In this document: positions 8,791-17,526 of the stretch, one piece after another
Numbering within the stretch: position 1 is the first letter of the stretch
How the letters are laid out: every line of letters starts with the position of its first letter
NCBI GenBank assembly: GCA_965214025.1
Contig: CBDCAW010000089.1
Location: 4,103 to 68,102 of the forward strand
Reading direction: 5' to 3'
Length of the DNA: 64,000 bases
From: Granulosicoccus sp965214025
GTDB lineage: Bacteria > Pseudomonadota > Gammaproteobacteria > Granulosicoccales > Granulosicoccaceae
The notes under the pieces: model-generated
Told to the model about the DNA's origin: nothing
What the model saw: only the letters and a program-made list of their open reading frames with translations
Databases searched by the model: none
Program-made: the position numbers and the translations under genes

Positions 8791-9826
8791 CGCCCCGACT
8801 CCTCGCCGACACGAACCCGAGCTTGCCGGCCGGCAGACTGCTGCCGGCCCAGACCACCGACAGCAGCAGGGCGGCCGCCAGCGGCCACGCGTACAGCTCG
8901 CGCAAGGGGCGTAGCGCTTCGCGATCGCCCACGGTCGGTTCCAGGCGGTCGATCTGGGCGTAGATATCTTCCAGTTCCCGTTGGTTGCGAGCGCGATAGT
9001 ATTTACCACCGGTCTCGTCGGCAATCGACTTCAGGGTACGTTCGTCGAGTTCCGTACCGCGTGAGCCGAAGCCGAGGCCGCCACCACTGTCGCGACCATC
9101 GGAGCCGATACCGATGGTGTGGATCCGAATGCCGGAATCCGCCGCCAGACGTGCTGCCTGCAACGGTGCGACAACGCCGGCTGAATTCTCGCCATCGGTC
9201 AGCAGGATCAGCACCCGGGATTGCTCCTCGCGCTTGCGCAAGCGCTTCACACCGAGCCCGATGGCATCGCCGATCGCCGTGGTCCGCCCGGCCAGGCCAA
9301 CCGCGGCCTCGTCGAGAAAGTGCGCCAGCGTCACATGGTCCAGCGTCAACGGCGTCTGCACGTAGGCCTCGGAGCCAAACATGATGAGGCCGATCCGATC
9401 GCCGGCGCGGCGAGCGATGAATGCCTTGCCCACCTCCTTGACCACCGCCATGCGCGAGGCCCGCGTGTTGCCGGCATACAGGTCACGTTCACGCATGCTC
9501 CCGGATATATCGATGCACAGCATGAGATCGCGACCACTCTGGGGTATGCCGAAGGGCCGATCGAAGGCCTGCGGACGAGCCAGTGCGATCACCAGAGCCA
9601 GCCACATCAGCACCAGCAGCAACACCTGTGACCAGTGCCTCGTGCTGACACCGCCGGTATCCTGCAGGTCGGCCCAGGTGCCGGTGTCGGGCACCCGCAG
9701 TGCGCGCGGCGCAGGTGGCCGGAAAATCGGCGCCAGCCACCAGACGAGAAGCGGCAGTGGAAGGGCCAGGAAGGCCCACGGCCAAGCCCAGGTGATTTCC
9801 GCCAGCCAGCCGAAGTCGGGCAACAT
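8783..9826 (-). CDS. batA: VWA-domain membrane protein, BatA-like
   Basis: A 347-residue protein with N-terminal helices (WAFLALPLPLLVWWL and VLLLVLMWLALVIALA), a VWA domain at about 95-290 and a final helix near 320-340. The MIDAS is canonical: CIDISGSM, a downstream Thr in TTAIGDAIGLG, and LLTDGENSAG. Domain order matches BatA. The start ATG overlaps the stop of the DUF4381 gene by one base (TGATG) and the 3' end overlaps batB by 8 bases, so translation is coupled along the operon. Confidence 0.87.
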   Translation of the reverse strand: MLPDFGWLAEITWAWPWAFLALPLPLLVWWLAPIFRPPAPRALRVPDTGTWADLQDTGGVSTRHWSQVLLLVLMWLALVIALARPQAFDRPFGIPQSGRDLMLCIDISGSMRERDLYAGNTRASRMAVVKEVGKAFIARRAGDRIGLIMFGSEAYVQTPLTLDHVTLAHFLDEAAVGLAGRTTAIGDAIGLGVKRLRKREEQSRVLILLTDGENSAGVVAPLQAARLAADSGIRIHTIGIGSDGRDSGGGLGFGSRGTELDERTLKSIADETGGKYYRARNQRELEDIYAQIDRLEPTVGDREALRPLRELYAWPLAAALLLSVVWAGSSLPAGKLGFVSARSRGDE

Positions 9827-10317
9827 CAGGGCTGCACCCGGGCCGGACGAATCGCACCGAGCAGAACTGCCAGGGCATCGATCAGAGCCTGTAGATCATG
9901 CGGCGGTATCCGCGGTGATTTCTGATAGGGCTGTTCGATCAGCAACCGACCGAAACCTTGCGTGAACAGCGGTTGCCGCGCGGCTCGATCCAGCCGTTCG
10001 AGCCAGGGCTCACCGTGCAAGGCAGCCACTTCAACCCGTGGTTCGGCAATCAGCAGCAAGCGCCGGGCCAGCACGGAGCAGCGCCTGAGGACCACTTCGG
10101 CAGGCTCGTGTTCGACGGCGATGCGCAGTTCGAGCAATGCCGCGTCTGCCTCGCGCCGCCAGGCGTTCTGCCGGTAGCGACGCCAGTACCACAGAGCTCC
10201 GATCAGGACCACGAACAGCGCGGCGGCGATCAACCACCAGCCGATCGCAGGCCAGGCACTCACCTCCGGTACTTCCAGATCACGTAATCTGGACACGAGC
10301 TCAGCCTGTTCGTCCAT
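9826..10317 (-). CDS. DUF4381 domain protein
   Basis: A 163-residue protein of the small family found between DUF58 and VWA genes in Bat/MoxR operons. It opens with the family hallmark of a short amphipathic segment (LRDLEVPEVSAWPAIGWW), then one transmembrane helix (LIAAALFVVLIGALWYW), then a helical cytoplasmic region ending in HDLQALIDALAVLLGAI. Function unknown; position suggests a structural partner of the DUF58 and VWA proteins. It shares one base with each neighbour (TGATG at both ends), so it is tightly coupled. Confidence 0.82.
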   Translation of the reverse strand: MDEQAELVSRLRDLEVPEVSAWPAIGWWLIAAALFVVLIGALWYWRRYRQNAWRREADAALLELRIAVEHEPAEVVLRRCSVLARRLLLIAEPRVEVAALHGEPWLERLDRAARQPLFTQGFGRLLIEQPYQKSPRIPPHDLQALIDALAVLLGAIRPARVQP

Positions 10318-11324
10318 CAGGAGCTCTTGGGCGATCGCTGCCGCAACAGCACGCGGGCAGCAGTATCGAGCAAGGGCTCATCCGTCTGCACGCGGGTGAG
10401 AAGGTGCCGGCCACGGGCAAAGAATGCCGTGAGTTCCCTTTCTCGTTCGATGAAGCGTTGTCGATGCCGTTGTGCAAGGGCTGCCGAGTGGGTGTCGATC
10501 ATCATCGGCCCGGCACCGGAGCGATGGCGGTCGACCACGGCATAGCGTCCGGCCGGTGGCAGATGAACGTCGATCGGATCGACGACCTGCACTGCGAGCA
10601 GGTCGAGACGGTGCAACAACCCCCCCAGGTTCGATCGGGCCTCGCCGGCGAATCCGAGGAAGTCGCTGAGCAGGACCACTGTGCTACCGGCCTGTGCGAC
10701 GTGGCGCAATCGGGCGAGGCTGCGCTCCAGGGTTCGCTCGGCACCCGGTACACCCGGTGCCGACGCGGGCCAGGGACCAGCGGTCGGATTCATGGAATGC
10801 TCGGTCATGGCGCGCAACAGCGGCATCAGACCACGCCGCCCCGCCTGCGGGCGAATCTCACGATGACCATGATCGGTGAACACCAGGCCACCGACACGCT
10901 CGTTCGCGCTCACCGCGCACCAACCGAGCAAAGCTGCCAGACGTACCGCCAATGCCGACTTGAAGACCCCACGTGTCGCGAAGTTCATGTTGCCGCGCAG
11001 ATCGACCAACAACAGCACCGGACGTTCGCGCTCTTCGATGAACAGCTTGGTGTGCGTGCGCCCGGAGCGTGCGGTGACGTTCCAGTCGATCATGCGGACG
11101 TCATCGCCGGGCTGATACTCGCGCACCTCGGCGAAATCGAGCCCACGACCGAGTTTTCGCGATACGGACGCGCCGGCCGGGCTACTCGACGAGGGTCGCC
11201 GGCGCAGACGTGTCAACGCAGTGGCCGAGGCCTGCAGTGCCACCAGTTCCGCAAGCGTGGTAGTGACCGGCGATATCGGCATGGTGCCCGAATTCATTCC
11301 GCTGGCAGGGTCACGGGACGGCAA
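10317..11324 (-). CDS. DUF58 domain protein of the MoxR operon
   Basis: A 335-residue protein with the DUF58 signature (GRGLDFAEVREYQPGDDVR, then MIDWNVTARSG and LFIEERERPVLLLVDL) and a VWA-like C-terminal half (STVVLLSDFLGF). DUF58 proteins are encoded next to MoxR ATPases and are proposed to be remodelled by them. The start at 11324 overlaps the moxR 3' end by 14 bases; a Met nine codons later (11297) is an equally plausible start. No transmembrane helix is evident, so it is probably cytoplasmic. Confidence 0.85.
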   Translation of the reverse strand: MPSRDPASGMNSGTMPISPVTTTLAELVALQASATALTRLRRRPSSSSPAGASVSRKLGRGLDFAEVREYQPGDDVRMIDWNVTARSGRTHTKLFIEERERPVLLLVDLRGNMNFATRGVFKSALAVRLAALLGWCAVSANERVGGLVFTDHGHREIRPQAGRRGLMPLLRAMTEHSMNPTAGPWPASAPGVPGAERTLERSLARLRHVAQAGSTVVLLSDFLGFAGEARSNLGGLLHRLDLLAVQVVDPIDVHLPPAGRYAVVDRHRSGAGPMMIDTHSAALAQRHRQRFIERERELTAFFARGRHLLTRVQTDEPLLDTAARVLLRQRSPKSS

Positions 11325-12315
11325 TCGTGTTCAGAAGGCTGTCGATGACGGCAACCGGTGTTACACCTTCCGCTTCGGCTTCGAAGGAGAGTATCAGCCG
11401 ATGGCGCAGCACGTCGTGAATTACCGCCTGCACGTCTGCCGGTGACACGTAATCACGGCCTGCCAACCATGCATGCGCCCGCGAGCAGGCATCGAGCGCG
11501 ATCGTGCCACGTGGGCTCGCACCGTAAGCAAGCCAGCGCCCCATCGCCTCGAGATGTTCGGCCGGTCGGCGGGTAGCCGTGACCAGCCGCACGATGTAGT
11601 CCTCGACGTTCTCCGCCAGGTGCACTTCAAGCACGGCTCGCCGGGCTGCGAAGATCGTCGCGTGGCTCACCGGTTCCGGAGTCGGACCGGCCTTCGTCGA
11701 CGATGACGCCGCCACAACCGGCCTGCCCTGATGGTTTGCCAGGTTTTCTGCCCGCACCAGCCGCAGGATGTCCCGCTCGCGATCCGCCGGTGGATAGTCG
11801 ATCAGCACCTGCATCAGGAAGCGATCGAGCTGTGCTTCGGGCAACGGGTAGGTGCCTTCCTGCTCGATCGGGTTCTGGGTAGCCATGACCATGAACAGAT
11901 CCGGCAACGGGTACGTTTCATGGCCGACCGAGATCTGCTGCTCGGCCATCGCCTCGAGCAACGCCGACTGTACCTTGGCCGGGGCCCGGTTGATCTCGTC
12001 GGCCAACACGAGATTGCTGAACAGGGGGCCGGGCTGAAATGCGAACGAACCTTCGGCCGGACGGTAAACCTCGGTGCCCGTAAGATCGGCCGGCAGCAGG
12101 TCAGGGGTGAACTGCACCCGCCGATACTCACCTTCGAGGCGGTCCGCCAGGGCCTTGATGGCACGCGTCTTGGCCAGGCCCGGAGCTCCCTCGACGAGCA
12201 GGTGCCCGTCGACGAGCAAGGCGATCAGCAAGCGATTGATCAGCGCACGCTGACCGATGATCGCAGCGTCGAGATCGCGCCCGAGTGCGGTGATGGATTC
12301 GAGAGTGTCGGTCAT
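11311..12315 (-). CDS. MoxR-family AAA+ ATPase
   Basis: A 334-residue AAA+ chaperone-like ATPase. Walker A is EGAPGLAKTRA at about 42-52, Walker B LVLADEINRAPAKVQSALLEA at about 105-125, sensor 1 lies in MVMATQNPIEQEGTYPLPEAQ, and the MoxR-typical DRFLMQ follows. It is the first gene of the Bat operon, so it probably supplies energy for remodelling or metal loading of the VWA partners, as known for MoxR/RavA relatives. Upstream, 12316-12492 is intergenic and should contain the operon promoter. Confidence 0.92.
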   Translation of the reverse strand: MTDTLESITALGRDLDAAIIGQRALINRLLIALLVDGHLLVEGAPGLAKTRAIKALADRLEGEYRRVQFTPDLLPADLTGTEVYRPAEGSFAFQPGPLFSNLVLADEINRAPAKVQSALLEAMAEQQISVGHETYPLPDLFMVMATQNPIEQEGTYPLPEAQLDRFLMQVLIDYPPADRERDILRLVRAENLANHQGRPVVAASSSTKAGPTPEPVSHATIFAARRAVLEVHLAENVEDYIVRLVTATRRPAEHLEAMGRWLAYGASPRGTIALDACSRAHAWLAGRDYVSPADVQAVIHDVLRHRLILSFEAEAEGVTPVAVIDSLLNTIAVP

Positions 12316-12492
12316 GCGGATAGGGTTGAGTGGCCCGAGGCGTTACGATCGGTGGGCGTAGATAAGATCAGTTATCGTACCCCGACGAGGCTTCCGCAGA
12401 GCAGCGACGGCCTGACATTCACCGATACGTCATGGAACGGAATGAGAACGCGCATCAACACCGATGCGTGCTTCGCCGGTGCGGTCGGCACG

Positions 12493-14055
12493 CTACTGGA
12501 CGACCTGGACCTCGATACTGACGCTTGAGCCGTCGGACAGCAACTCGGCGGTGAGCGTGGTCGTTCCGACACTTCGCCCGGTGATCACATTATTGCCCGA
12601 GGTGCCATCGTCGATTGGCACGCCGCCGGTTGGAATGCCATCGCCTATCACCGGGCCTGCGCTGGTCACCGTGCCGTCGCCGATCGTACCACCGGCAGTA
12701 ATCCCCGCGCCGCCGGGGATGGGGTCGAACCCGCCGGTGGTCAAGACTTCGGTGCCGCCGGGGGCGCCGAATCCGTCGTCGACCACCTCTGCAGACAACG
12801 TGGCTACATTCGGGTTGTCGACCGTGTAGGTCACATCACTGCTGGACACCTCGTTAGTTTCGGAAAAGGCGGTACCGGTGGAAACACTCAGCCTCGTCGA
12901 ATCGCCTACCGAGAGGATCAACGGGTTGGGCCCATCGAACACCAACCCGTTGGCTCCGGTGCCATCGGTCGAAGCCTCGCTGACACTGACCGCGCGGCTG
13001 GCCGCGGTCACCGCGACGCCACAAGCGACCTGCACCGTGGCGGAACCGACGGCACGGCCCGAAAGCAGGCCCTTGTCACTCGCAGATTCGTTACCCACGG
13101 TGGCGCTTTCCTCGCCAGTGGTGATGCTCCAATCCACGTTGTCAGTGATGTCTGCCGCAGAGGTGTCGTCTCCTTCGCCCCGCGCGTATTGACCACGGGC
13201 GATCAGCTCGAGACTCGCATCGACTTCCACGTTCAGAGGGTCGGTGTCAGGTTCGATGGCGATGCTGGCCAACGTACCGAGAACGGTCACCGTTTCATCG
13301 AACGGAGCTGCATCGGCAACCGTTGCCCGCAGTGTGAGTGCTCCGGGCTCCCGTGCCGACACACGCACTCCACCGTCGTCCTGCGCGATGAGCTCGGCAT
13401 CCACCGGGGTGCCCAGCGACCAGCTGACATCGGGCAGCAATCGGCGGGTACCGTCTTCGAAAGTACCGGCCGCGAAATAGCTATCGGCCAGACAGGGCTC
13501 GAGTTCGGCCTCGCCAATCACCTCATCGAGCACGCTCAGTGATGCCGCCGACACGGTAACCTCGTACGATTCGGCCGCGATACCGCCAATACCGACGTTG
13601 ATCTGCGTCGTACCGGCCGAGAGCCCTTCCAGCAAGCCGCCGCTGCTGATGCTGGCGATGGCGGAATCCGAGACTGTCCAGTTTCGATCGCGGTTGGGCA
13701 GCTCCACATCACCCTCGCCGCCGTTGGGAACCAGGGTGAATTGCACCTGCTGGCCAACGCCCACGGAAAAACCGGGGCTGGTTTCGATCGAGCGTTCCGG
13801 CGGGCGAATCTGCAGGGATTCGATCCCGAGCTCCTCGACCTCGACGGCCTCGGTCAGCGGTCGTGAATCGCCCGAACACCCGTGAAGCACTACGAGCAGT
13901 GCGAGAAGAGCGGCGACCAGCAGACATCGCGTGCCGACGGGCGACGCGGCGCGCCTGCAGCCAGACACGTTTTCACGGTGATCGGCATTCAGGCGCAGGA
14001 ATGCACCCCTTGCGTTCGCCATGGTCGAGAGCGCGTGAGTCGCCGTAACGTTCAT
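12493..14055 (-). CDS. Lipoprotein with bacterial Ig-like (Big2) repeats
   Basis: A 520-residue predicted lipoprotein: a hydrophobic stretch ends in a lipobox (LLVVLHGC, Cys near residue 60). Three or four Ig-like modules of about 90 residues follow, each with the Big2 rhythm (SDSAIASISSGGLLEGLSAG; SASDKGLLSGRAVGSATV; NPNVATLSAEV; TGRSVGTTTLTAELLSDG). The last module is interrupted at about 425-480 by a Gly-rich low-complexity insert (GGTIGDGTVTSAG, GDGIPTGGVPIDDG). The 14055 start puts about 45 residues before the hydrophobic stretch; a later start (LLVAALL region) would be more usual for a lipoprotein. It overlaps the upstream barrel gene by four bases (ATGA). Surface or adhesion role is inferred. 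Confidence 0.75.
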   Translation of the reverse strand: MNVTATHALSTMANARGAFLRLNADHRENVSGCRRAASPVGTRCLLVAALLALLVVLHGCSGDSRPLTEAVEVEELGIESLQIRPPERSIETSPGFSVGVGQQVQFTLVPNGGEGDVELPNRDRNWTVSDSAIASISSGGLLEGLSAGTTQINVGIGGIAAESYEVTVSAASLSVLDEVIGEAELEPCLADSYFAAGTFEDGTRRLLPDVSWSLGTPVDAELIAQDDGGVRVSAREPGALTLRATVADAAPFDETVTVLGTLASIAIEPDTDPLNVEVDASLELIARGQYARGEGDDTSAADITDNVDWSITTGEESATVGNESASDKGLLSGRAVGSATVQVACGVAVTAASRAVSVSEASTDGTGANGLVFDGPNPLILSVGDSTRLSVSTGTAFSETNEVSSSDVTYTVDNPNVATLSAEVVDDGFGAPGGTEVLTTGGFDPIPGGAGITAGGTIGDGTVTSAGPVIGDGIPTGGVPIDDGTSGNNVITGRSVGTTTLTAELLSDGSSVSIEVQVVQ

Positions 14056-14582
14056 GGGGTGTTCAGCCGCAAGCCCAATACCAGCCCATCGACCCGCACC
14101 GGCTCGTCGACGTAGTAATTACGGTACTCGGCGCTGACCTGCAGAGACGGGAACCGGCTCAGCCGCTGCATGAGCCCGACGCTGAAACGCGCACCGGTGA
14201 ACGATTCGCTGAGGGCAGACGCACCATCCTGCTCCTGCTCGACGGTGAAATCGACGTAACCCAACACGATATAGCCGCTGGTGCCGCCGATGGACGGCGA
14301 CTGGAAGCGCGCTGCCGCACCGAAGGCCTCCTCCAGCCCGATATCGAACGACTGTTCCTCGTCGGTGGCGATGCCCTGATCGGCGAACACCTCGAGGCCC
14401 AACCCCGGCAGGACATAGGCGCCGAGCGTGACACCGCCGAAGATGGGATAGGCATCGAAATCTTGATCGAGGCTCGAGTAGCGAACGCCACCGCCACCCA
14501 GGTACAACTCGCCATAGAGTCGGCCATCCGCATGAGCGGAGGCGGTGCCTACCACGAGGCAAAGTGCAAGCAACCAGCGCAA
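14052..14582 (-). CDS. Small outer-membrane beta-barrel protein
   Basis: A 176-residue protein with a signal peptide (LLALCLVVGTASAHA) and a run of alternating amphipathic strands (LYGELYLGGGGVRYSS, FGGVTLGAYVLPGLGLEVFAD, FTGARFSVGLMQRL, LQVSAEYRNYYV) ending in LVLGLRLNTP, the pattern of an eight-stranded OmpA/OmpX-like porin fold. No family can be named from sequence alone. Its stop overlaps the Ig-like lipoprotein start (ATGA), so the two are co-expressed and may form a surface pair. Confidence 0.65.
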   Translation of the reverse strand: MRWLLALCLVVGTASAHADGRLYGELYLGGGGVRYSSLDQDFDAYPIFGGVTLGAYVLPGLGLEVFADQGIATDEEQSFDIGLEEAFGAAARFQSPSIGGTSGYIVLGYVDFTVEQEQDGASALSESFTGARFSVGLMQRLSRFPSLQVSAEYRNYYVDEPVRVDGLVLGLRLNTP

Positions 14583-14877
14583 ACGATACTCTCCGAGAGT
14601 TAGTGAAGTCTTCAGACGAACCGCCGCTTAGTACATCGACAGGATCAGCGACCGTGGGGAAAACTGCAGGTTCGGTTCCAGCCCCTTAAGATAGCATCGC
14701 TCGTGCCGGCTGCCCACGGTTCACCCTGACCGTTCACGAAAGGTCGGCAGGAGGAATGTGCGGCGCTACCGGCAACACGATGTGGCTGAACGCGTCGTGT
14801 CGAGGTTCGGCTGTGATGTCTGGCAATGCCGTTCGAGCGTTATCCGATCGTGGGCGAACTGTACAGTGAACCACGGC

Positions 14878-15687
14878 CTATGGGCAACGGGCAGCTCCCA
14901 GCACCGGAGCCTGCATTGCATCCTGCACCAGAACGGCGCAGCCGTATCCGGCAGCAACAGGTGCGGCGACTCGCCACCGGGCGGCAGTGTCGGCCGTGCT
15001 ACCGATGCGCTGCATGTCAGTCACGACATGATGGTTCGTCAGGCTCAGGTCGCGATTTTCACCGGCGGTAATTTCGGTGGTCACCGAGTTCCGGTACCGG
15101 ATCAGCCAGACATCCGCTTCCGGCATCACGACGTCTGCGGTATCAGCACGTGTGCCGGCCTGCCTGTTCGCCGCATCGTCGACCATGCTCACAGCGATCG
15201 ACAGCTCGTCGTCATCGCGCGTCACATCGACTGCCACCCGAGCAGCCTGCAGGGGCTGATCCAGCGCCGCGTTGATGCGGCGCGAGTCGGAACCCACTGC
15301 CGCCAGCGACCCGTTGACGATGGCCTGCGGCGTATAGACACCACGTCTGCCCTGCAAGGGCTGGCTTGCATACGTGCGCTGACGCTCCGTGTACGCGGCA
15401 TCGGAGAACGGATCGACCCAGCTGCCATCGGCACCGTGGACCAGCGTGTTCCAGTAGTCCACATGCCACTCGAGCGCGATGAGGTCGTCCCGCTGATCCA
15501 GCAGTTGACCCAGCAGCGCGTCAGCCGGTGGGCAGGATGAACATCCATGGGAGGTGAACATCTCGATGACATTCAGTGGCTTCGAAGTCGCCGCCCGGGC
15601 ACTGGACACTGAAGAGATGGTCGCCGCGGACAGAACGACGAGTGCGATACCGATTGACCTGACGATCGGAAAGATCTTGTCGGTCAT
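14878..15687 (-). CDS. DUF1223 thioredoxin-fold exported protein
   Basis: A roughly 269-residue protein of the DUF1223 family. A signal peptide (IGIALVVLSAATISSVSSARA) precedes the thioredoxin-like core with the redox-type motif in EMFTSHGCSSCPPADALL, then LEWHVDYWNTLVHGADGS and GVYTPQAIVNG, all family hallmarks. The C-terminal half is beta-rich. The start at 15687 gives a clean signal peptide; the frame is open to 15783, overlapping the photolyase 3' end, and that longer form is less likely. Function unknown; the CSSC motif suggests a periplasmic thiol or disulfide role. Confidence 0.82.
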   Translation of the reverse strand: MTDKIFPIVRSIGIALVVLSAATISSVSSARAATSKPLNVIEMFTSHGCSSCPPADALLGQLLDQRDDLIALEWHVDYWNTLVHGADGSWVDPFSDAAYTERQRTYASQPLQGRRGVYTPQAIVNGSLAAVGSDSRRINAALDQPLQAARVAVDVTRDDDELSIAVSMVDDAANRQAGTRADTADVVMPEADVWLIRYRNSVTTEITAGENRDLSLTNHHVVTDMQRIGSTADTAARWRVAAPVAAGYGCAVLVQDAMQAPVLGAARCP

Positions 15688-15751
15688 GGAGGGTGACCCA
15701 CCACGAAGGCGAGAACTCACGACAGAATGCACGACCCGGGGTTTACGGGAT

Positions 15752-17206
15752 TCAACGTTGACGACCTTGTTCATTCGACGCACTTTCCTTCAGGCTTTGG
15801 AAGGCAGCCAACGCTCGTTCGCGACTCACCTTCAAATCGACCAGCGGCGCTGGATAATCCAGCGCCTGTCGCTCGCCGGCCGGCAAGCTCCAGGGCTTGT
15901 GGATATGACGCTTGTCGATGCTGGATAGTTCCGGAACCCAGCGCCTTACGTAGTCCCCTTCGGTGTCGAACTTCTCGCCCTGCAGCACCGGGTTGAAGAT
16001 GCGAAAGAAAGGTGCAGCGTCGGCCCCACTGCCCGCCGCCCACTGCCAGCCGAGGGAATTGCTGGCCAGATCGGCATCCACCAGCGTGTCGCGAAACCAG
16101 CGCTCGCCCGACTGCCAGGGAATCAGCAGGTTCTTGATCAGGAAGGACGCCACCACCATGCGCACGCGATTGTGCAGCCAGCCGGTGGCGTAAAGCTGCC
16201 GCATGCCTGCATCGACGATCGGAATACCGGTACGCCCCTGTTGCCAGGCCTCGAGGTCGGCATCGGCCTCGTCTCCGCTGCGCCATGGAAACCGCTCGAA
16301 GCGCTTGTCCAGGGGTTGCCCTATGGTGTATGGGTAGTGGAACAGCTGGCTGTAACCGAACTCTCGCCAGACGATCTCCTTTGCCCAGGTTTCCTCGCCA
16401 TGATTCAGAGCCCGCAGGCTACGTCGCTTGCCAAACAGTGCGGCGAGTGCCTGACGCGGGCTGATCTCGCCGAAATGCAGATGCGGTGACAATCGGGAAG
16501 TACCTTCCTCACCCGGCAGATCACGACCCTTGTCGTAGTGACGGGCGCCACTGTCGAGAAACCGGCGCAAGGCCTGCCATGCACCGGCTTCACCCGGTTG
16601 CCATCCCTCGAGCATGCCCCGATACCAGGGCCGGGATGGCAGCAGACCCAGAGCGTCGAGCGTGAGGTAATCGAAGTCGGAACTGGCGCCAGGTATTCGC
16701 ATGGGTGTGTCGAGCACGCCAGCTGTCGCGTCAACCAACCGGGAGTTGACACGCTTCCAGAAGGGTGTGAAAACACGATAGACGGTGCCGTCATCTTTCA
16801 GCGCCTCCCAGGGTTCGAACAACAGCAAGCCCTTGTGGCTGTGCGCATCGCAGCCTTTCAGCTCTTCCTTGATGCGGGTGTCTCGTTCGAGAGTATGAGG
16901 GTCGTAGCAACGGTTCCAGTGCACGGACGACGCACCGAAACGAACGATTGCTTCATTCAGTACATCCACGGCACTGCCCTGAGCCAGGATCAGCTCGGCA
17001 CCCCGTGTATTCAGTTCAGATGCAAGGCTCTCGAGGCTGTGGTGCAGCCAGGCCCGGCTGGCTGCACCGAGGCGAGACACCGACTGCTCGAGTGGGTCAT
17101 CGATGAATATCGGGACCACCTTTTCCGCACTTTGCAGTGCCGCACACAACGCCGGGTTGTCCGCCACGCGAAGATCCTGCCGGAACCAGACGATCGCAAT
17201 TCTCAT
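15752..17206 (-). CDS. phrB: Deoxyribodipyrimidine photolyase (class I)
   Basis: Light-driven DNA repair enzyme reversing cyclobutane pyrimidine dimers. The 484-residue protein has the N-terminal antenna-binding alpha/beta domain (IVWFRQDLRVADNPAL) and the C-terminal FAD-binding helical domain with TSRLSPHLHFGEISPRQAL, ETWAKEIVWREFGYSQLFHY, WQQGRTGIPIVDAGMRQL, TGWLHNRVRMVVASFLIK and SNSLGWQWAAGSGADAAPFF. The conserved tryptophans needed for electron transfer and substrate contact are present in these blocks, so the enzyme looks functional. It starts at an ATG right after the csp 3' hairpins. Confidence 0.94.
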   Translation of the reverse strand: MRIAIVWFRQDLRVADNPALCAALQSAEKVVPIFIDDPLEQSVSRLGAASRAWLHHSLESLASELNTRGAELILAQGSAVDVLNEAIVRFGASSVHWNRCYDPHTLERDTRIKEELKGCDAHSHKGLLLFEPWEALKDDGTVYRVFTPFWKRVNSRLVDATAGVLDTPMRIPGASSDFDYLTLDALGLLPSRPWYRGMLEGWQPGEAGAWQALRRFLDSGARHYDKGRDLPGEEGTSRLSPHLHFGEISPRQALAALFGKRRSLRALNHGEETWAKEIVWREFGYSQLFHYPYTIGQPLDKRFERFPWRSGDEADADLEAWQQGRTGIPIVDAGMRQLYATGWLHNRVRMVVASFLIKNLLIPWQSGERWFRDTLVDADLASNSLGWQWAAGSGADAAPFFRIFNPVLQGEKFDTEGDYVRRWVPELSSIDKRHIHKPWSLPAGERQALDYPAPLVDLKVSRERALAAFQSLKESASNEQGRQR

Positions 17207-17233
17207 GTCAGGGATGTTGCGGGGACGGGAACG

Positions 17234-17259
17234 AAAAAACCCCGCACACGGCGGGGTTT
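17234..17259 (-). terminator. Rho-independent terminator of the cold-shock gene
   Basis: On the minus strand an AAACCCCGC / GCGGGGTTT stem with a five-base loop runs directly into a T6 tract. It lies about 60 bases past the csp stop and 28 bases before the photolyase start, separating the two minus-strand units. Confidence 0.85.
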
Positions 17260-17279
17260 CCGGAATTGGGTTACCGGGA

Positions 17280-17298
17280 GCCCCGCATGGCGCGGGGC
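17280..17298 (-). terminator. Second G+C-rich hairpin behind the cold-shock gene
   Basis: GCCCCGC and GCGGGGC arms around a five-base loop, 24 bases past the csp stop and 20 bases before the T-tracted terminator. It lacks a T-tract, so it is more likely an mRNA-stabilising 3' stem than an independent terminator. Confidence 0.5.
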
Positions 17299-17322
17299 CC
17301 CGTTACTACCTGACCGAGGTGG

Positions 17323-17526
17323 TCAGATGGCGCTTACATTGACCGCGGCCGGCCCTTTCTGACCCTGCTCGATATCGAAGCTCACTTTCTGACCCTCATC
17401 GAGGGTCTTGTAGCCGTCGCCGGTGATGGCTGTATGATGTACGAATACATCCTTTCCACCTTCTTCCGGTGCGATGAAACCGAAACCTTTCGCAGCGTCG
17501 AACCACTTAACAGTACCTGTACTCAA
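17323..17526 (-). CDS. Cold-shock domain protein (CspA family), TTG start
   Basis: A 67-residue OB-fold RNA/DNA chaperone of the CspA family: STGTVKWFDAAKGFGFI (RNP1-like KGFGFI), DVFVHHTAI (RNP2-like VFVH), and the GQKVSFDIEQGQKGPAAVNV ending. The family normally starts M-S/T-x-G-T-V-K-W-F, which places initiation at a TTG at 17526, with a CAGGG Shine-Dalgarno-like sequence about eight bases upstream. A longer frame reaches an ATG at 17568 and beyond but its extension is not family-like. The leader upstream is long and AT-rich, as usual for cold-shock mRNAs. Two 3' hairpins follow. Confidence 0.9.
   Translation of the reverse strand: MSTGTVKWFDAAKGFGFIAPEEGGKDVFVHHTAITGDGYKTLDEGQKVSFDIEQGQKGPAAVNVSAI

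Noticed and set aside
14758..15540. Plus-strand frame of 260 codons opposite the DUF1223 gene
   Set aside because: Composition is that of antisense high-GC sequence; the minus-strand DUF1223 motifs are clear.
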